Shown here: positions 27,001-39,823 of the stretch, one piece after another | Layout: each line of letters starts with the position of its first letter | Position numbering within the stretch: position 1 is the first letter of the stretch | Source: Burhinus oedicnemus | Lineage: Eukaryota; Chordata; Aves; Charadriiformes; Burhinidae | Assembly (NCBI GenBank): GCA_008921705.1 | Contig: VFFE01007216.1 | Location: 1,995,529-2,059,528 of the forward strand | Direction: 5' to 3' | Length of the DNA: 64,000 nucleotides | The notes under the pieces: model-generated | What the model was told of the DNA's origin: nothing | The model's input: only the letters and a program-made list of their open reading frames with translations | Databases searched by the model: none | Made by a program: the position numbers and the translations under genes

Positions 27001-27876
27001 TCAAGTTCACTGCCTTGCAGATAGCAGCTGTCATGCATCATAGGACAGTTACTGTGTACTATGGATACCCTACATTTCTGTTAACAAACATTTTGTAGTT
27101 TCCCTTACATTTGACAGCATCTGTAGATTGATTTCCAACAGGAACCCACGTCATTCAGCACACAACATCGATGAGAGTCTCATAACACTTTGCTTTTTCC
27201 TCATTCAATGAGAGACTCAAGCCTTTCTTACTGCATGCTATTCAAATCCTGTTTTAAAAATATTAAATAATTTTCTTTTTGCCCCCCCCCTTTTTTTTTA
27301 ACCCCCTTAAAATTTCTTAGCAAAAGTGTGCCTGGTTGTCTCTTGAGTAGCAAGCTTACTCTTACAAACACCTAGCACGTAGAAAAAGTGTTGCTGATGA
27401 CAGCTAAAGACCTGAGGTCAGAAGAATCCACTGATTTTCAATGCAAAGTTGAGTTATTGCTTCCAAAAGAGAGGGCAACACCATCACAGAGTAGTGCTTG
27501 TGGAACGTGTTGCCTAGTTGCTGGTGTTGAACTGGGCAGCCTGCCTTCTGCATCTAATAGTTCGGGATTTTTAGGGACCAATTGCAGTTTCTGTCAATCT
27601 GAAATCTCACTAAAGTACTTATCAGTGAATTTTATGTATGAAGAATGTTGTGGTTTTAAATCCATTGGAAAATTGGAAAATCTTACTCAAAGTACAGATT
27701 TTTTACAAGTGATTACTAATAGCATGTTTCTCATATTTGAATCTCCAGATCGTGGATTACGATTTGTAGATGTCTCAAGCACTCATGGCTATAAATTAAA
27801 TCAATTGTCACTGTGCCTAAGTATATGAAGTACTGAATAATAATTGCTGTAAAAAAAACCAAACAAAAACCCCTCA

Positions 27877-27900
27877 TGCTAAGAGATGTCTCTCTTAGCA
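27877..27900. repeat. Perfect inverted repeat (10-bp stem, 4-nt loop)
   Basis: The arms TGCTAAGAGA and TCTCTTAGCA are exact reverse complements around TGTC. It is too short and isolated for a microRNA precursor, and no gene or terminator context is present. Confidence 0.6.
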
Positions 27901-30900
27901 AACCACTTATCTTCCTCTCCCTTCCAGCTCTATGTTTCTTAACTCATGATCAAAACTGATCGTTAGACAGCACACCCTTGCACAGGGTAGAGCAAAACAC
28001 AGATGACATGACACCTATGTACCTTAGGTGACAGGCACAGATAGTGCAATGAAAATATGAAAATATATGGCTTTTAGAAGCAACATGTCTCATAAGCATG
28101 CGTTGCACATCTGCAGCACAAATTATCCAGAAACCTGGGTAATGCACCCATGGATAAATCAAAAGTGCACGCCAATGCAAAGACCACATATGAGACCCAT
28201 GGTTACTGAGAACCTTCAAGTACTCCAGAAGAAATGCTGTCTCTAGCCTCAAACCCTGAAATATTTAATCAATTGTTTCAGTGACACTTTTCCTCACCTA
28301 TTTTTACTCATTATCCCTCTAAGAAGTGAGTCTTAAGAGTACTTGATTTGATTCAGGCTCAGGGGGCTGATCCTATTGATAGGATAAGTAGGTTACTGTG
28401 GGGGAAATGTGTTCTTGGACAACAGGCAAAATACTGACTGTCATGTAGAAGCTTAGTTTTAAGGCACAGAAACATCCATAAACACCTCACTAAATATATA
28501 TCACTGTTTCTGCAAAGTTAAGTAAGACAAAATTAAACATTCATTTGTAAAAAGCTTAATACTTCCATTTTTTAATGCTTGTTAACTTCTTTGAAGCTAT
28601 TTATTCTTCCTGTCTCAGTTTTGGAAGAGGTTTTCCTTAATAGTGACTGAAAATCCCAAATTCATTTCTTGGATATCCCTTAAGCTCTGTAATTCACTTT
28701 CCCTACATATTACTTTGTTCAACAGCTTCTTTTATAACCTATTAAAAGTAAAAATACAATTCCTTAGGGAAAATACCATCATGTCTACCCTTGACTGCTG
28801 GGGAAAAAAGAAAAAAATTAATAAAAATCAAAGTTAAGAGGTACGCCAGAAACAATTATTTATACAACTGACATGGTGTTTTAACTTGTCTTACTCTTGT
28901 CTTTACTCAGTTCCCCTGGACTAAACAGTATTTTGAATTCGTACAACGATGAGACAAAATAACCTTTGAGTTTTATTACATTTTGAAAGCTGCACGGTTT
29001 TTTGCAATCGTGGTCAATAGCACATTAACACTCTGAAGTTGAAGGCAGAGTGTAACCAGCTTGCTAAAGTCCCCAGAAACAGGCAAGCCTACAAATTTTC
29101 TAGAAGACCCAAAAACGCTAACTACCACTGCAGATGGTAGGTACCGCTTTCTGGCTTACATTTCCCCTCACTGTGGACTGTTCCATTACCTTGGAGGAGA
29201 GAGAGAAATCCAAGTCAAGCAAGACAAAACCCAAAAATTTGTGGATGCTGGAAGTGTCTGCAGGCATATAAACTCTGCAGTGGAACAAAGGGAGACAGGA
29301 AAAGTGCCTGCTTGTTAAACAGACCGGGCAAACCTGGTCTCTCAAGGAAGAGACTCTATAGCAAGCAGCAGAAGATTGCTTTCTGCCAACATTAGGTGAA
29401 GTATGATGGTTTCCGCTGCGTCAAATTCCAAGCACTTGTTTTGAAACCTGTTATGGAAGGCTGTAACAGAGAGACTAGAGGCAGGGTTCAGTTTTGAAAT
29501 GAAGACACATAAATCCAGATGTCTACGTGCAGGTGATTATACATGCACTTTGTCTATAAGGTTACATTACAATGAAATGCAGATACAGTCAATATTACTT
29601 AGTGGTATCCAGAAAGCTATTGAGCTGACCAGCCATCAGGTGTCTACTTTAGAGTAACCAAAGTCAGCCTCTGGCCTCCACTGACTAAATTACACAGTCA
29701 ATGAGACCTCATAGTTGACAAGCACTAATCCTATTTACAGCAATAAAAGAGAGATTCCAACCATGAGGGAAATGACTTCCTCTGGCTCAGGCAACCTCAG
29801 CGAGTGGCACCAATCATTTTCACAGACCTGTTCATCACCACATGATTAGGTTTATAACCAGGTGGAATCCCTGTGGCATGAGATGAAGCAAAGTGACCCT
29901 CATCATGCTGAGCAAAGCAGAAGACAGAGTAACTCTGCACTACCAGAGAGGACTCCATTTATCCCATGTGGACTAAGTATGAAGAATGGGGAAATGTAAT
30001 GTATTATGCATGGACCTCTCCAATTGGTCAATGTTGGTATGTGCCCCACAGTGTAAACTGCTTTTGAGGAAGCCTACTAGGGTGAAACATGCTTGTTGCA
30101 CAAGTTCAAGATTGTACATCTTCCTCTGACCTTTCGTTAACACCATCTGTATGTAATGTGCAAAAAGCCATGCACCAGAACAGTTTTGACATAGTTTCAG
30201 GAGGTCAGCCTTACAGACCTCCGGTAGCCAAAGGAAGTTAGGAAAAGACTGGCTAAAGAAAAGCAGGGCTAGGAACAGGACTGGCTATGTTACATAAAAT
30301 CAAAATGTCATCATGAAAGATATTCATGGGGAAACGGACTGACAAAAGAAATCATTGCCATCCTCCCTCCCCAGAGTTTTGTGACTCTACCCAAATATGC
30401 ACCCACCATCCTGGAAGCAAGGCCATATTTAATGAAAAATACCAACAAATCAACAACTTGTACTGAACTAATTGCAAAGTATTTGAGGCTTCTGGAAATT
30501 TGGCCCATGACAGCTAAGATATTTTTATGTATTGAGAAGCCTACTCTTGATTTAGCATGTCTTTACCTAAATGAATACACAAAGTCTGTTTAATGGTATG
30601 CTTGCTGTCACTTTACAAAAACCTTTAGAAGTGCTGGGGTTAGGAACTAGGACACAACAAAAATCATACAAACAGCTGAAGATACATAATAAAATGTGCA
30701 TCTGCCTTGGTGTCCACCAGTTAAAACCACCAGCTATCCAGAGTTCTTCATGCACAGTGGCTTGAGATTTTTGGCTCAAAACTGGCAACAAATGCTGCCT
30801 AGCAAATGGGGTTTTCTGTTGATTTTCTCCCAGTTTCCTTCAGTCAACAGCAGATGGAATTTCATTTTTCTAACAATGACTATAGGCTTAGAATAACAAC

Positions 30901-33900
30901 TCTTACATTTCCAACAGAGATGACGGAAAGCTACAACAACAATAAAAAAATCCCCCACAAACATTCTGGCCATCTGGACACTGAAATACAGAAATAATGC
31001 TTCTCTATAGCTAGGCTCTTGTAACATGCCCACAGTCTCACCATGGGTAGAGTTAGGTACTGTATTTCTACAAACTATCATGTGTAGATAATAACATAAC
31101 TTGATATTCATAAAGAAATAGCTTTCTATAAATATAGAAAATGTTAATAAACCTGATGGTTTCCTAAAAGTTTATGGTGATGCAGCCAAAATTATGACAT
31201 CTGTTTGTAAAATGAGAATAAAAGCCTACATGTGAAAAATAGCTCAAGTAATTAGTATTTTTTAAATTAAGATAGTTACTGCTGCAAAGATCTGCAAACT
31301 TGGTACAAACTAATCTTTTGTTTGAAGTCTGGTAGCGCACAATTCACACTATAGTCAGAGAACAAGAAAAATTGACAGTCGACCTATTTTGCAGCTAGGA
31401 CTGAGCAGAAGAGTGCTGTAAGCACTTTTGGATTGCTGAGATATGTCACTATGACAAAATATTCCATTCTTTCAGAACATGATTCACCTTAACAATGGTG
31501 TGCTTGTAAATATTACTTAAGGCTAATGACCCCACTTTGAAGTAAGTAATTACTATTACAATGATGATAAAGTAGAGTTCTAATGAGGAACAGAAGAATC
31601 TTGAAAATGGCATCAAAGAAATCTCTTTTCACAAACATTTTTCTAACTGAGGTAGCAGAAACCAAACCAAACGGATATACCCCTGACTTTGAATTTGGAC
31701 TTTGAATTGGTCACCTGTGTCTTCTTTGGACAAATCCATCATTAAGTGACCATATATTAGTTGAGGAATATTTTATTGAAATTTGCCCCTCCCCCCCAAT
31801 ATAGGGAAGAGTGCAGAGAAATCCTACTTTTTCCTTTACTTTTCCCAATTTTTTAAAAGAATTATTAAAACACACAAAAAATGAATGGAAACATTTAATT
31901 TCATTTTGGACAAAGCATGTCAACTGGTCCTCAATTGTCTGAATTTTTTGCCTCTTTGCCAAAAACCAACAAAAATGTTTCCAGTTAATACGAAATTTTA
32001 ATTTTCAGAATATTTTAGGGAAGGAACTATTAATAATTCACATAGCTCCCCTACTGTACTGACCCTCTTTAAGATGTTGTAGAGCTCTACCTCCTTGGGG
32101 AAATGGGTGTTATGTCTTCCACAACTCTTTGATGCACAGTGATGAACATTCCTTACGCATCATCCCTTAGAAATCTATATAAATGTGCTAACTAGCCTAG
32201 ACAGCCATCTTTGGTACTTGGTAGAACTGGATGAGCACAACACATTAGAAATAGTTCATAGCAGGGGCAATTCTATTAGGAGGGCTACAAGAATGACAGT
32301 TGTACTCCTACCCTCCAAGAGTATTGCAAAAAAGGTGAGTTCTCATACATTCTCAAATGTCTTCCTCACTAGGGAGAACCACTGTGTTTAAGACACGTTG
32401 GGTTTAGCAGAACTGAAAAAAAAAAAAAAAGTTGAAAACACAGGAAGGAGGTTTCAGGCCTAACTTTACATAAATTAATAGGGAATCAAGATTAACAATC
32501 GGAGTCAACATATCTTAGAGGTCACTAGAAAAAATTTTCCCATTTCTTAGCCATATTAATGGAAATGGTTTGGATATTCTTGTGTAAGTACACTTTATTT
32601 TTAAATGTAAACATTAATCCTCTTCTAAGAATTATATTTCATTCTCATTCTTTTCATCAATTTTCAAATTTCTAAGTCAGTCAATATTTTGAAATGCAGC
32701 TTTTGTAAAAGATCTCTCACATGACTCCTGACTTTGCAATTGTGATTTTTGTTATTTAGGAGTTATTTAGCTTTGTTATTTAACAATAAACTCCATTTAA
32801 TTTCCACTCATCTTGTTTCTCACTGAGGACCTAGAGACAACATGGTATTCTGAGGGGCTAATTAAGAGATTGGTGGTGACATTTTAGCAAATCCAATTCC
32901 CTGCTGGGAGATATTCCTTTAATTCCCTCTTTCATAATTTTTGGACTAGAAAGAAACAGCCAAGAAAACTAAGCCTTTTTATAGATAGCTATTTTGAGGA
33001 ACTTGGGGTTTTTAACAGTTGATCATGTAAACACCACAAAACAGAGACAATGACAAGAAAACCTGTAATGACACTCTAACCCTGGATCAACACTGAGTTT
33101 GTTACCTGCCAACAGAAATGCAGGTGCGAATGCCTGTATTATCACACAGTGCTGAATATTTTCTAATTATCAAGTCTTTTGCATGGTGTAGATCAGGAGT
33201 TCTTATACAGCAGAACAGACACATTTCCAATTAAAATACTTGCTAGGAATTCCTCAGAAACCTTCCAGGCAACAATGTCCAACCATACAAGCATAAAAAA
33301 CAGAAAGAGAAAATGCCTAGAATCCAACTAAGCGACCCTGGAAAACTCCTTCTTGAAAGAACATTTTATAAAGGAACCTTTTCTTAAGCACTATGAGTGC
33401 TTTAGTTACAATGAGTTAGAGTTGACAGGTAAAGCAATTAAAAAAGCTACACTTCTGGAATAATAAAATGTGTAAACAGTGGAGAAAATGTTTACCTACT
33501 TCACTAAAAATATATATATTTTTAAAAAAGATCTTTTTTTCTTCTCCCATTTATTACATTTCAGCAAGATATCTGTATTCGATTTCTTGGCTTTTTTTCA
33601 GCAAACTACAGCTGAAATGCCTCACCCTCGGTAATAACAGACGACCTGTCAAAGTCTCATACTTTCAATGGACCTGGCATGGTGGGTGATGCAATCATGC
33701 GGGCAATGACCTTTTCAATTTAAATCGAATGTGTCTTGCGAGGGAAACGCTGGATTCGTCTTTCAGTTCCTCTTTACATGTTCTCTGCCCCCTACTGAGA
33801 CAAAATTACAATCTTTATTTCCAGCATTGAGGTTGAAGAAAGAGTTGGACGCAAAGCCCTGTCTCCGGGTGACTTTCTTCTTGTCTCATACAGTTATTGC

Positions 33901-35236
33901 TGATGATTATTTTTGCTGCTGGAACAAGACACTATTTCGCATTTTCTAGAATGTGGCTTCATACAGCTCTACTGTAGCTGCAAACTAGAAGCTTGGTTTA
34001 ACCTGGCTGAACAAAGAGCTTAACTGCAAGCCTTGGAGCGATTCCGTATTTCTCTAGTGCATGTTTGGAGCTGGCGTTTTAACTGGAGCCAGTCTGAATG
34101 TTTCTCAAACAAACTCGCTGGGGAAGTTTTCCTGCATCACTAAGACTGCATCTGCCTACTCATGCTTTTTGATTACTTAGTTCAAACACTCCATGGGCCA
34201 GAGTTTCTCCTGTGCCAGGATCTGCTAAGGGCAGGTTATGGTTCCCCGAGTCTGCAGTGCACATGCAAGTCATGGGGTTGCTCTCACTTGTGCCAGCTGC
34301 CTAAATCACGACACAGCGGGACCCGGTGGGCCAGCTGGCAGCCAAGGCTGGCTGGAGAGCAGGCACCCCCCTAAACACCCCTTCTCTTGCTTTCTGCTCA
34401 CCGGGAGACCGGTGCCAGCTCCCACCTGCCAGAGAATGATCAGATGCAATCTCTATCTGGCAGCGCTGAGTTGCCCCAGACGAGCTATGCTGGAGGTAGA
34501 GCCTGATCTTAAACTACTATAATAATGAAAAGGGAAGGATTTTGAAGCTGTTCTAACGGGATATTCTGATTACAACAGAACTGCATGGAACATCGCTGTT
34601 GCCTGATGCTAACATTAAAATTCAGCTCCCTAAGCCAGCAGAAAGTATTTTCATGTACTGTACTTTGGTTTCTCACGCTAGAAAATAATCAGATGTTACA
34701 AAAGCACAGGAGTGATCTCTGGCTTACAGTCAACCAGGATGATACTTGTATCTTTCACTGTACCAGGTCTAGTCTTGGGCCAGTTCTACAAACTGATACG
34801 TAAGTCTGTGTTCCCATGAAAATCAAGTGGCTTAATTTACTACATAAAGGATTGTAAGGTCTCTGACACGCTTATCTCTTTTCTCAAAAGTATTTTATTT
34901 CTTTAATCTGGTCTACTTATGCTAAGTTTTAACTAGATTAGAGTACAGTTGTAAGACTAAACAAGCTGTGATCAAACCCAATAAACTTATTTAGTTTTAT
35001 CCTTTACTTCCCAGAAGAAGCATATAAACAAATGTGGTGCTAGAGCCTAAAAAGCATACTGCCAATATCAACGATTTTATTGTTTAAAAAAAGAGGATTA
35101 AGTACTTAAGATTTTTGTTTTTACTTTTACTTAAAAGCTGAAGTAAACTCTATGCACATGTATAGCAATCATTTTAGCAGACATTCACCTGGACATAGGG
35201 GACTATGCAGACTACAAATACAGAGCTCACTTCAGT

Positions 35237-35263
35237 TCAGGGTCTCTCAAAGTGAGACCCTGA
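35237..35263. repeat. Perfect inverted repeat (10-bp stem, 7-nt loop)
   Basis: The arms TCAGGGTCTC and GAGACCCTGA are exact reverse complements around TCAAAGT. It may be chance, a protein-binding palindrome or a remnant of a small mobile element. No terminal duplications or neighbouring gene were seen. Confidence 0.6.
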
Positions 35264-38200
35264 GCCTCTTAACACCCACACCTTTGAACAGGCCTACTGA
35301 GTTTAAGACTGCTCAAGCGTGTTAGCGCTGCAGATTCAACACCTAAATTTAGTGCTATTGCATGCAATGAAAAATGGGTTACACATCAGGTGGTAAAATT
35401 TCAAGACTTGGTACAAGAAAGCACTCTGGGAAGAAAATTATATATAACTTTAATGAACTGTAACAACAGTAAAGTTACATAAAGCAGAGATGACTCAAGT
35501 TACACTAAAAGTTTAGAAATAGAAAGCTTTCTATTTTTATGTAATTGTCTATCATACCATACTACAAGGTGAGTATATAAACAAGGCAAAATGTATTCAT
35601 AAATGAATGTTTAAAAGCTGACTAGAGACATTAAATGTCTTGTTTGGGGCCAGGCCACTATCTCTGTCAGGTTTTAAGTGCTCAGAGTATCAGAAGTTGG
35701 GACCTAGCAAGACTTGCACAAAACCATTCCTGAAAATGTAGTCAAAACAACTGATTTACAGGAACAGAAAGATACACATCCATACAACTATGCCAAAATA
35801 TCAGCTCTTCTTTTCCCAGTTTACTTCAGCTCCAATTTATGCTCCAATCTTCAAGACATATGAGTTCAGTAAAGGCTAACTTCAACCTGTAGCATAACTT
35901 GTTGTGAGCAAATGGCATCCTATATAGCATCATATTAATTGTGTTAAAAATCTGCCCTAAAGAGTACGCATGGTGGAGAATATTCCTCTTGTGAATACTC
36001 TTATCTATGTTTATTATGCAGACATGAACACTCCTGTTTAGATTCCGATGTGCTGGGTGCTGTACAAAACTAAGAAAAACATGGTCTATCCTAAAAACTT
36101 TATAAACTAAACTGATACTGTATATATCAATTTAAGAAGCACTGTGAATGTCACTGTGACATTGCACATGTAAATAAGCTGTACAGGTCCCTGACTCAGA
36201 GAACACAGAGTACTGGAAGAAATTTAACAGAAAAACAGAAGCAAGTAGGAAGACAATACAGCAATAAAGCTACTGTTTGCATAAATCACATGGGGGTTGT
36301 CCTTAGAAATTTATTTTGTATGAAAATGCTGTACATTCCCATGCATTTCTTAATCAGTATGTTCTTTCTGAAACAGAAGTAGATATATTTTGGTGTAAGT
36401 TTGTTCATTTTAAGATTTGCATAGGCATTTTGCTTCTGACAGTTACTACGTTGTCACACACATTGTTTTTACTTTGCAACCACATCAGCCTGGAGGCATA
36501 CCTGTGTATCCTCACAGTACCTTGAAATTGCTCAAAGTACACCTTAACTAAATACAATAGAAGTGTAATGCTGGACAAGACCTACAGAAGCTATACAAAA
36601 TGTAACTGAAATAAATTTGTCATTAAACTGCAATTAAAAGTTCTAATGATGAATATCTAGTGATTTTTCCTTGGTAGCCTGTAACAATATTTAATTGTTC
36701 TTACAGAATTTCTTATGTCAACTTCTACTTTCCCTGGCTGTAAATAAAGTCTATTACTCATCCCTTCAATTGACATAAAGGAAGTTTCATTGTGTTTCTA
36801 AAAACCTACTATATATTGGAGGACAAATCATCTTTTACTCCCCAAATCTTCACTTTTCTTCATTAAACAGATAATTACTTTGACTTTGCTTCATCTGTTC
36901 TTCACTGTCACAATCTTTTATGGTCACATGTGGATATTTTGCATCCATCTGAAAGCTTAGTGCCCAAATCTGAACAAAATATTTCACCTGAGGGCTTGTA
37001 ATTATTTGATTCTACTCATTAGTAAACTAAAAATAGTGAAAAAGCATAATGGTTTTATGTGGCGGGAGAGAATGAGACCATGTGGGGAAAAAAAGTCAAT
37101 AGTGACTATATGAGGGGCGTGGCACAGGAAAAAGTAAAGGGACCGAGTTGAAGGAAACTGAGCTGAAGAGAATATGAAAGAAGGAATGGGAAAAAATGTG
37201 ACCCGGCGAAGACAGGACAGATGAAGTCTAGTTAAAACTGCAGAATTCGTATTCCTGCAGCCATGTCTGCCTGCTGGAGTCCGCAGGCATACAATTCTGC
37301 TTCACTGACCACTTGATCGTCTTTCTGCACAGTTTCATTCACCAACATCTCGGCATTTCTGAGCACAGATAACCCAAAATATCTGGTAAATAGTACAGAC
37401 CTCACCCACACACCCCCTTTTTTTGTGTTACGCTGGACCTCGACACAGCTACTAGTAAGAACAATTAAAAAGTGTATCTTCTTTGGGAGGGACGAGAATT
37501 GGCCATCTGATCCAGAACTCATCGGGAGAACATGGAACGTTTCTGCATTTTTATACAAATCCTGCTTGATTAGGATTATTGTTGTACTGCTATCTGCCTG
37601 GCCTTAAAGAACTAACTTCTGTGCAGAGTGTAAGGATCCTGGGAGGGGTACAAACAGAGCAGCCATTAGCAGCTCCCAGCAACCGCAGAGGTCAGACAAT
37701 GGCTGAATGCAACAGTAGTTACAGCCAGAATGAACAGCATTCTTACCACATTTCAAAGAGATCGAGTGGAAAGCAAGCAGGAATTACTAGCACCAAGTCA
37801 GTCTTTAAAAATTACAGAGGGGAAAAAAGCTCCCTAAGCAGGAACTCAAGAGAGCTTGCCTGCAGAAGGAAGCAGCTTTGATGTTTTGGGGCTAAACAAG
37901 CCAAACAACACGAAATTCAGGGAGAAACCTCCATGGCTCAAAGAGAAAAGTCAGGAACGCGGATCTGAAAAATCTATAAATCTTCTGGTGTGATCGGACA
38001 ATAGGGTCACAGTGTTCGTTAGTAGCAGAGCCTTGCGTATTGTTTGCTCTAACAGAAGCAAAGAGCAATTATTTTAAAAATTCTCTTTAAAGACGGGGTC
38101 TCTGACTGTTTTTGTAACTCTGAAGGGGCAAACTAGAATGCATCTAAACGCTGGGAAAGGAGAACCTTAAAAGCCTGCAAGACAGCAAGTAAAGGCGGGA

Positions 38201-39413
38201 TATTTAGCACGGGCAATAGGGATATTTCAGGGATTTTATTTTTTAAGCAAAGGAGTAGAACTTTTGAAAAGGACTGCCGGATAGGCAATGCAACAAAAGG
38301 CTAAAGGAGAGCAGTGTTTGCGTTCCTAGATTAAAAGGAATACTAAAAGCACACGGAGTCACTGATGGAATCTAAAACATAAATGGGATTTAAACCAGCT
38401 GACTGCCAGTTAAAGAAAAATTTTAATGGCACTGTAGCAGTCCTAATTTTGACAGTAAGCGATGCAAGATACTTAGGAAACATTTAATTTTAAATTCAAG
38501 CCATTAACACTGGTTTGTGCCATCGTTATGCAGCGAGACACATTTTAAAATAGTGTATCTGAAATCCCTGGAGTGCAGGTAAAATGACTTTTCGAAATTA
38601 TTACCTGAAGACGGTTCAAAGTATTTGTACATTTTATAAAGAAGAAAAACGTATGGTGAAAATACCTTCTTTGAAGGTTAAAACTAGGTAACACAACCGG
38701 GGAGTAGGTCTACGCGTCAGGAATGTAGGGTCCTAGGTAGGATAAAAACATCAGTGCCTCTTACTACTGCTGGAGGGTTTTCCCCTGTCCATTTAATGTA
38801 TTTATGTGATTTAGAAAATCAAGTTCTTTATAAAGAAGTAATTTACTTTTTTTTTTATTTTAGGTCAAGGTGTTTCAGCCTGCAAGCTTAGCACCCTAAG
38901 TCTTAGCTGTAAGCTGGCACCTAAGACAGGGCACGAGAACTGCAGCTTTTAGCTTTACTCCGACTGCCTTCAGTTTTACCCTTCCAAGGCAGCAGACGAT
39001 GCAAAAACGCTTGGGAGCCGCCGTTTGTCCAGCTGTAACTACCGCAGAGGACGTTACCTTCTCCACGGTCGCTTCACACTAGCACTAATCCCACGCCTAC
39101 CGCAGGGAGAAAAGCCCACGACCGAGGCCGCCAGCGAGCCAAGGCCTTACAAGTAAGCCAGGCACCGAGCCCGGCAAACAGCCGCTCTTCCCGCCGCCGG
39201 CCCGGCCCTCCCCCGTGAGTCAGCGGCAGCAGCGCCCGGCCGCCCGGGCGGGCGGGGGAAGGCTGTAGGTACACAGCCAGTGCGGGACGCGCCCCCCCTG
39301 AAGCCACCCGGCGTTTGGGCACCCCTCCCACCACTGATTATGGCCGGCGAAGCAGCGCAGGCCCGGCCGCCCCGCGGTACCGGTTCCCCGCCTCACGCAG
39401 GCCCGCGCCGGAA

Positions 39414-39435
39414 GGGGGAAGGGGGGGGGAAGGGG
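39414..39435 (+). other. G-quadruplex-capable G tract in promoter
   Basis: Runs of five, nine and four Gs are separated by AA, upstream of the first E-box. The nine-G run can supply two tetrad strands, so four runs are available. Promoter G-tracts like this can fold when single-stranded; function here is inferred only. Confidence 0.5.
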
Positions 39436-39648
39436 AATAAAGACGCCGGCCACGTGACAACAATTCGAACGGCCGGCGCGAGACCCATCCCTCCCGCGGG
39501 GAGCATGCGCGGCCCCGCCAGCCGTTGGCACGGCGAGCCCGCCCATTGGGCTGCGGCAGCCACGTGACCCGCGCCCCGGCGGCGGGGCCGCCGCCGGCTC
39601 CGCCCCTCTCTTCCCCCACCCCCACCGCGCCGGCACGGGAGGAGCGGG

Positions 39649-39658
39649 GCGCATGCGC
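39649..39658. promoter_or_regulatory. NRF1 binding site
   Basis: This is a perfect NRF1 palindrome, GCGCATGCGC, a motif typical of CpG-island housekeeping promoters and usually located within about 100 bp of the start site. It fits a transcription start in roughly 39.68-39.75 kb. A shorter match lies at 39503-39510. Confidence 0.7.
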
Positions 39659-39699
39659 GGTGGAGGCGGCGGCGGGAGCGGCGGCGGGGACAGCGGCGG

Positions 39700-39823
39700 C
39701 GCCTCTCTCTTTTTTGAAACGATTTCTTCCCCGTCTTCCAGGAGGGGCAAAATGGCGGCGGCCCTGACGGCGGGTTAAGCGACGCCGGCTAGTCGCGGAG
39801 GCAGAGAGCCCGGCCGGGGGATG
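39700..39823 (+). other. NUP50 exon 1 (5' UTR, start approximate)
   Basis: This is the inferred non-coding first exon. The 3' boundary is the consensus donor ATG|GTGAGC, with the intron beginning at 39824. The 5' boundary is a guess, set just after the NRF1 site, at a pyrimidine run (CTCTCTCTTTTTT) that would suit an initiator. The exon holds an upstream frame of eight codons plus stop (39752-39778) inside a YY1 motif, and a second upstream ATG as its last three bases. A rival donor GAG|GTAACT would extend the exon to 39965. Transcript evidence is needed to choose. Confidence 0.5.
39748..39759 (+). promoter_or_regulatory. YY1 motif overlapping an upstream ATG
   Basis: CAAAATGGCGGC is a close match to the YY1 consensus, which in CpG-island genes often sits just downstream of the start site in this orientation. 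Its ATG (39752) opens a frame of eight codons ending in TAA at 39776-39778. Confidence 0.6.

Larger units (their letters stand above)
24023..39109. other. Intergenic DNA upstream of NUP50, no gene seen
   Basis: Fifteen kilobases have no supported gene. The longest open frame (27388-27828, + strand, 146 codons) matches nothing I know. Homopolymer tracts occur at 26160-26174 (A), 27283-27299 (C then T) and 32416-32430 (A). Two perfect 10-bp hairpins lie at 27877 and 35237. A purine-skewed stretch lies at about 37060-37225. In mammals a divergent long non-coding RNA is transcribed away from the NUP50 promoter, so exons of a similar transcript could lie here on the minus strand, but none can be defined from sequence alone. 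Confidence 0.5.
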
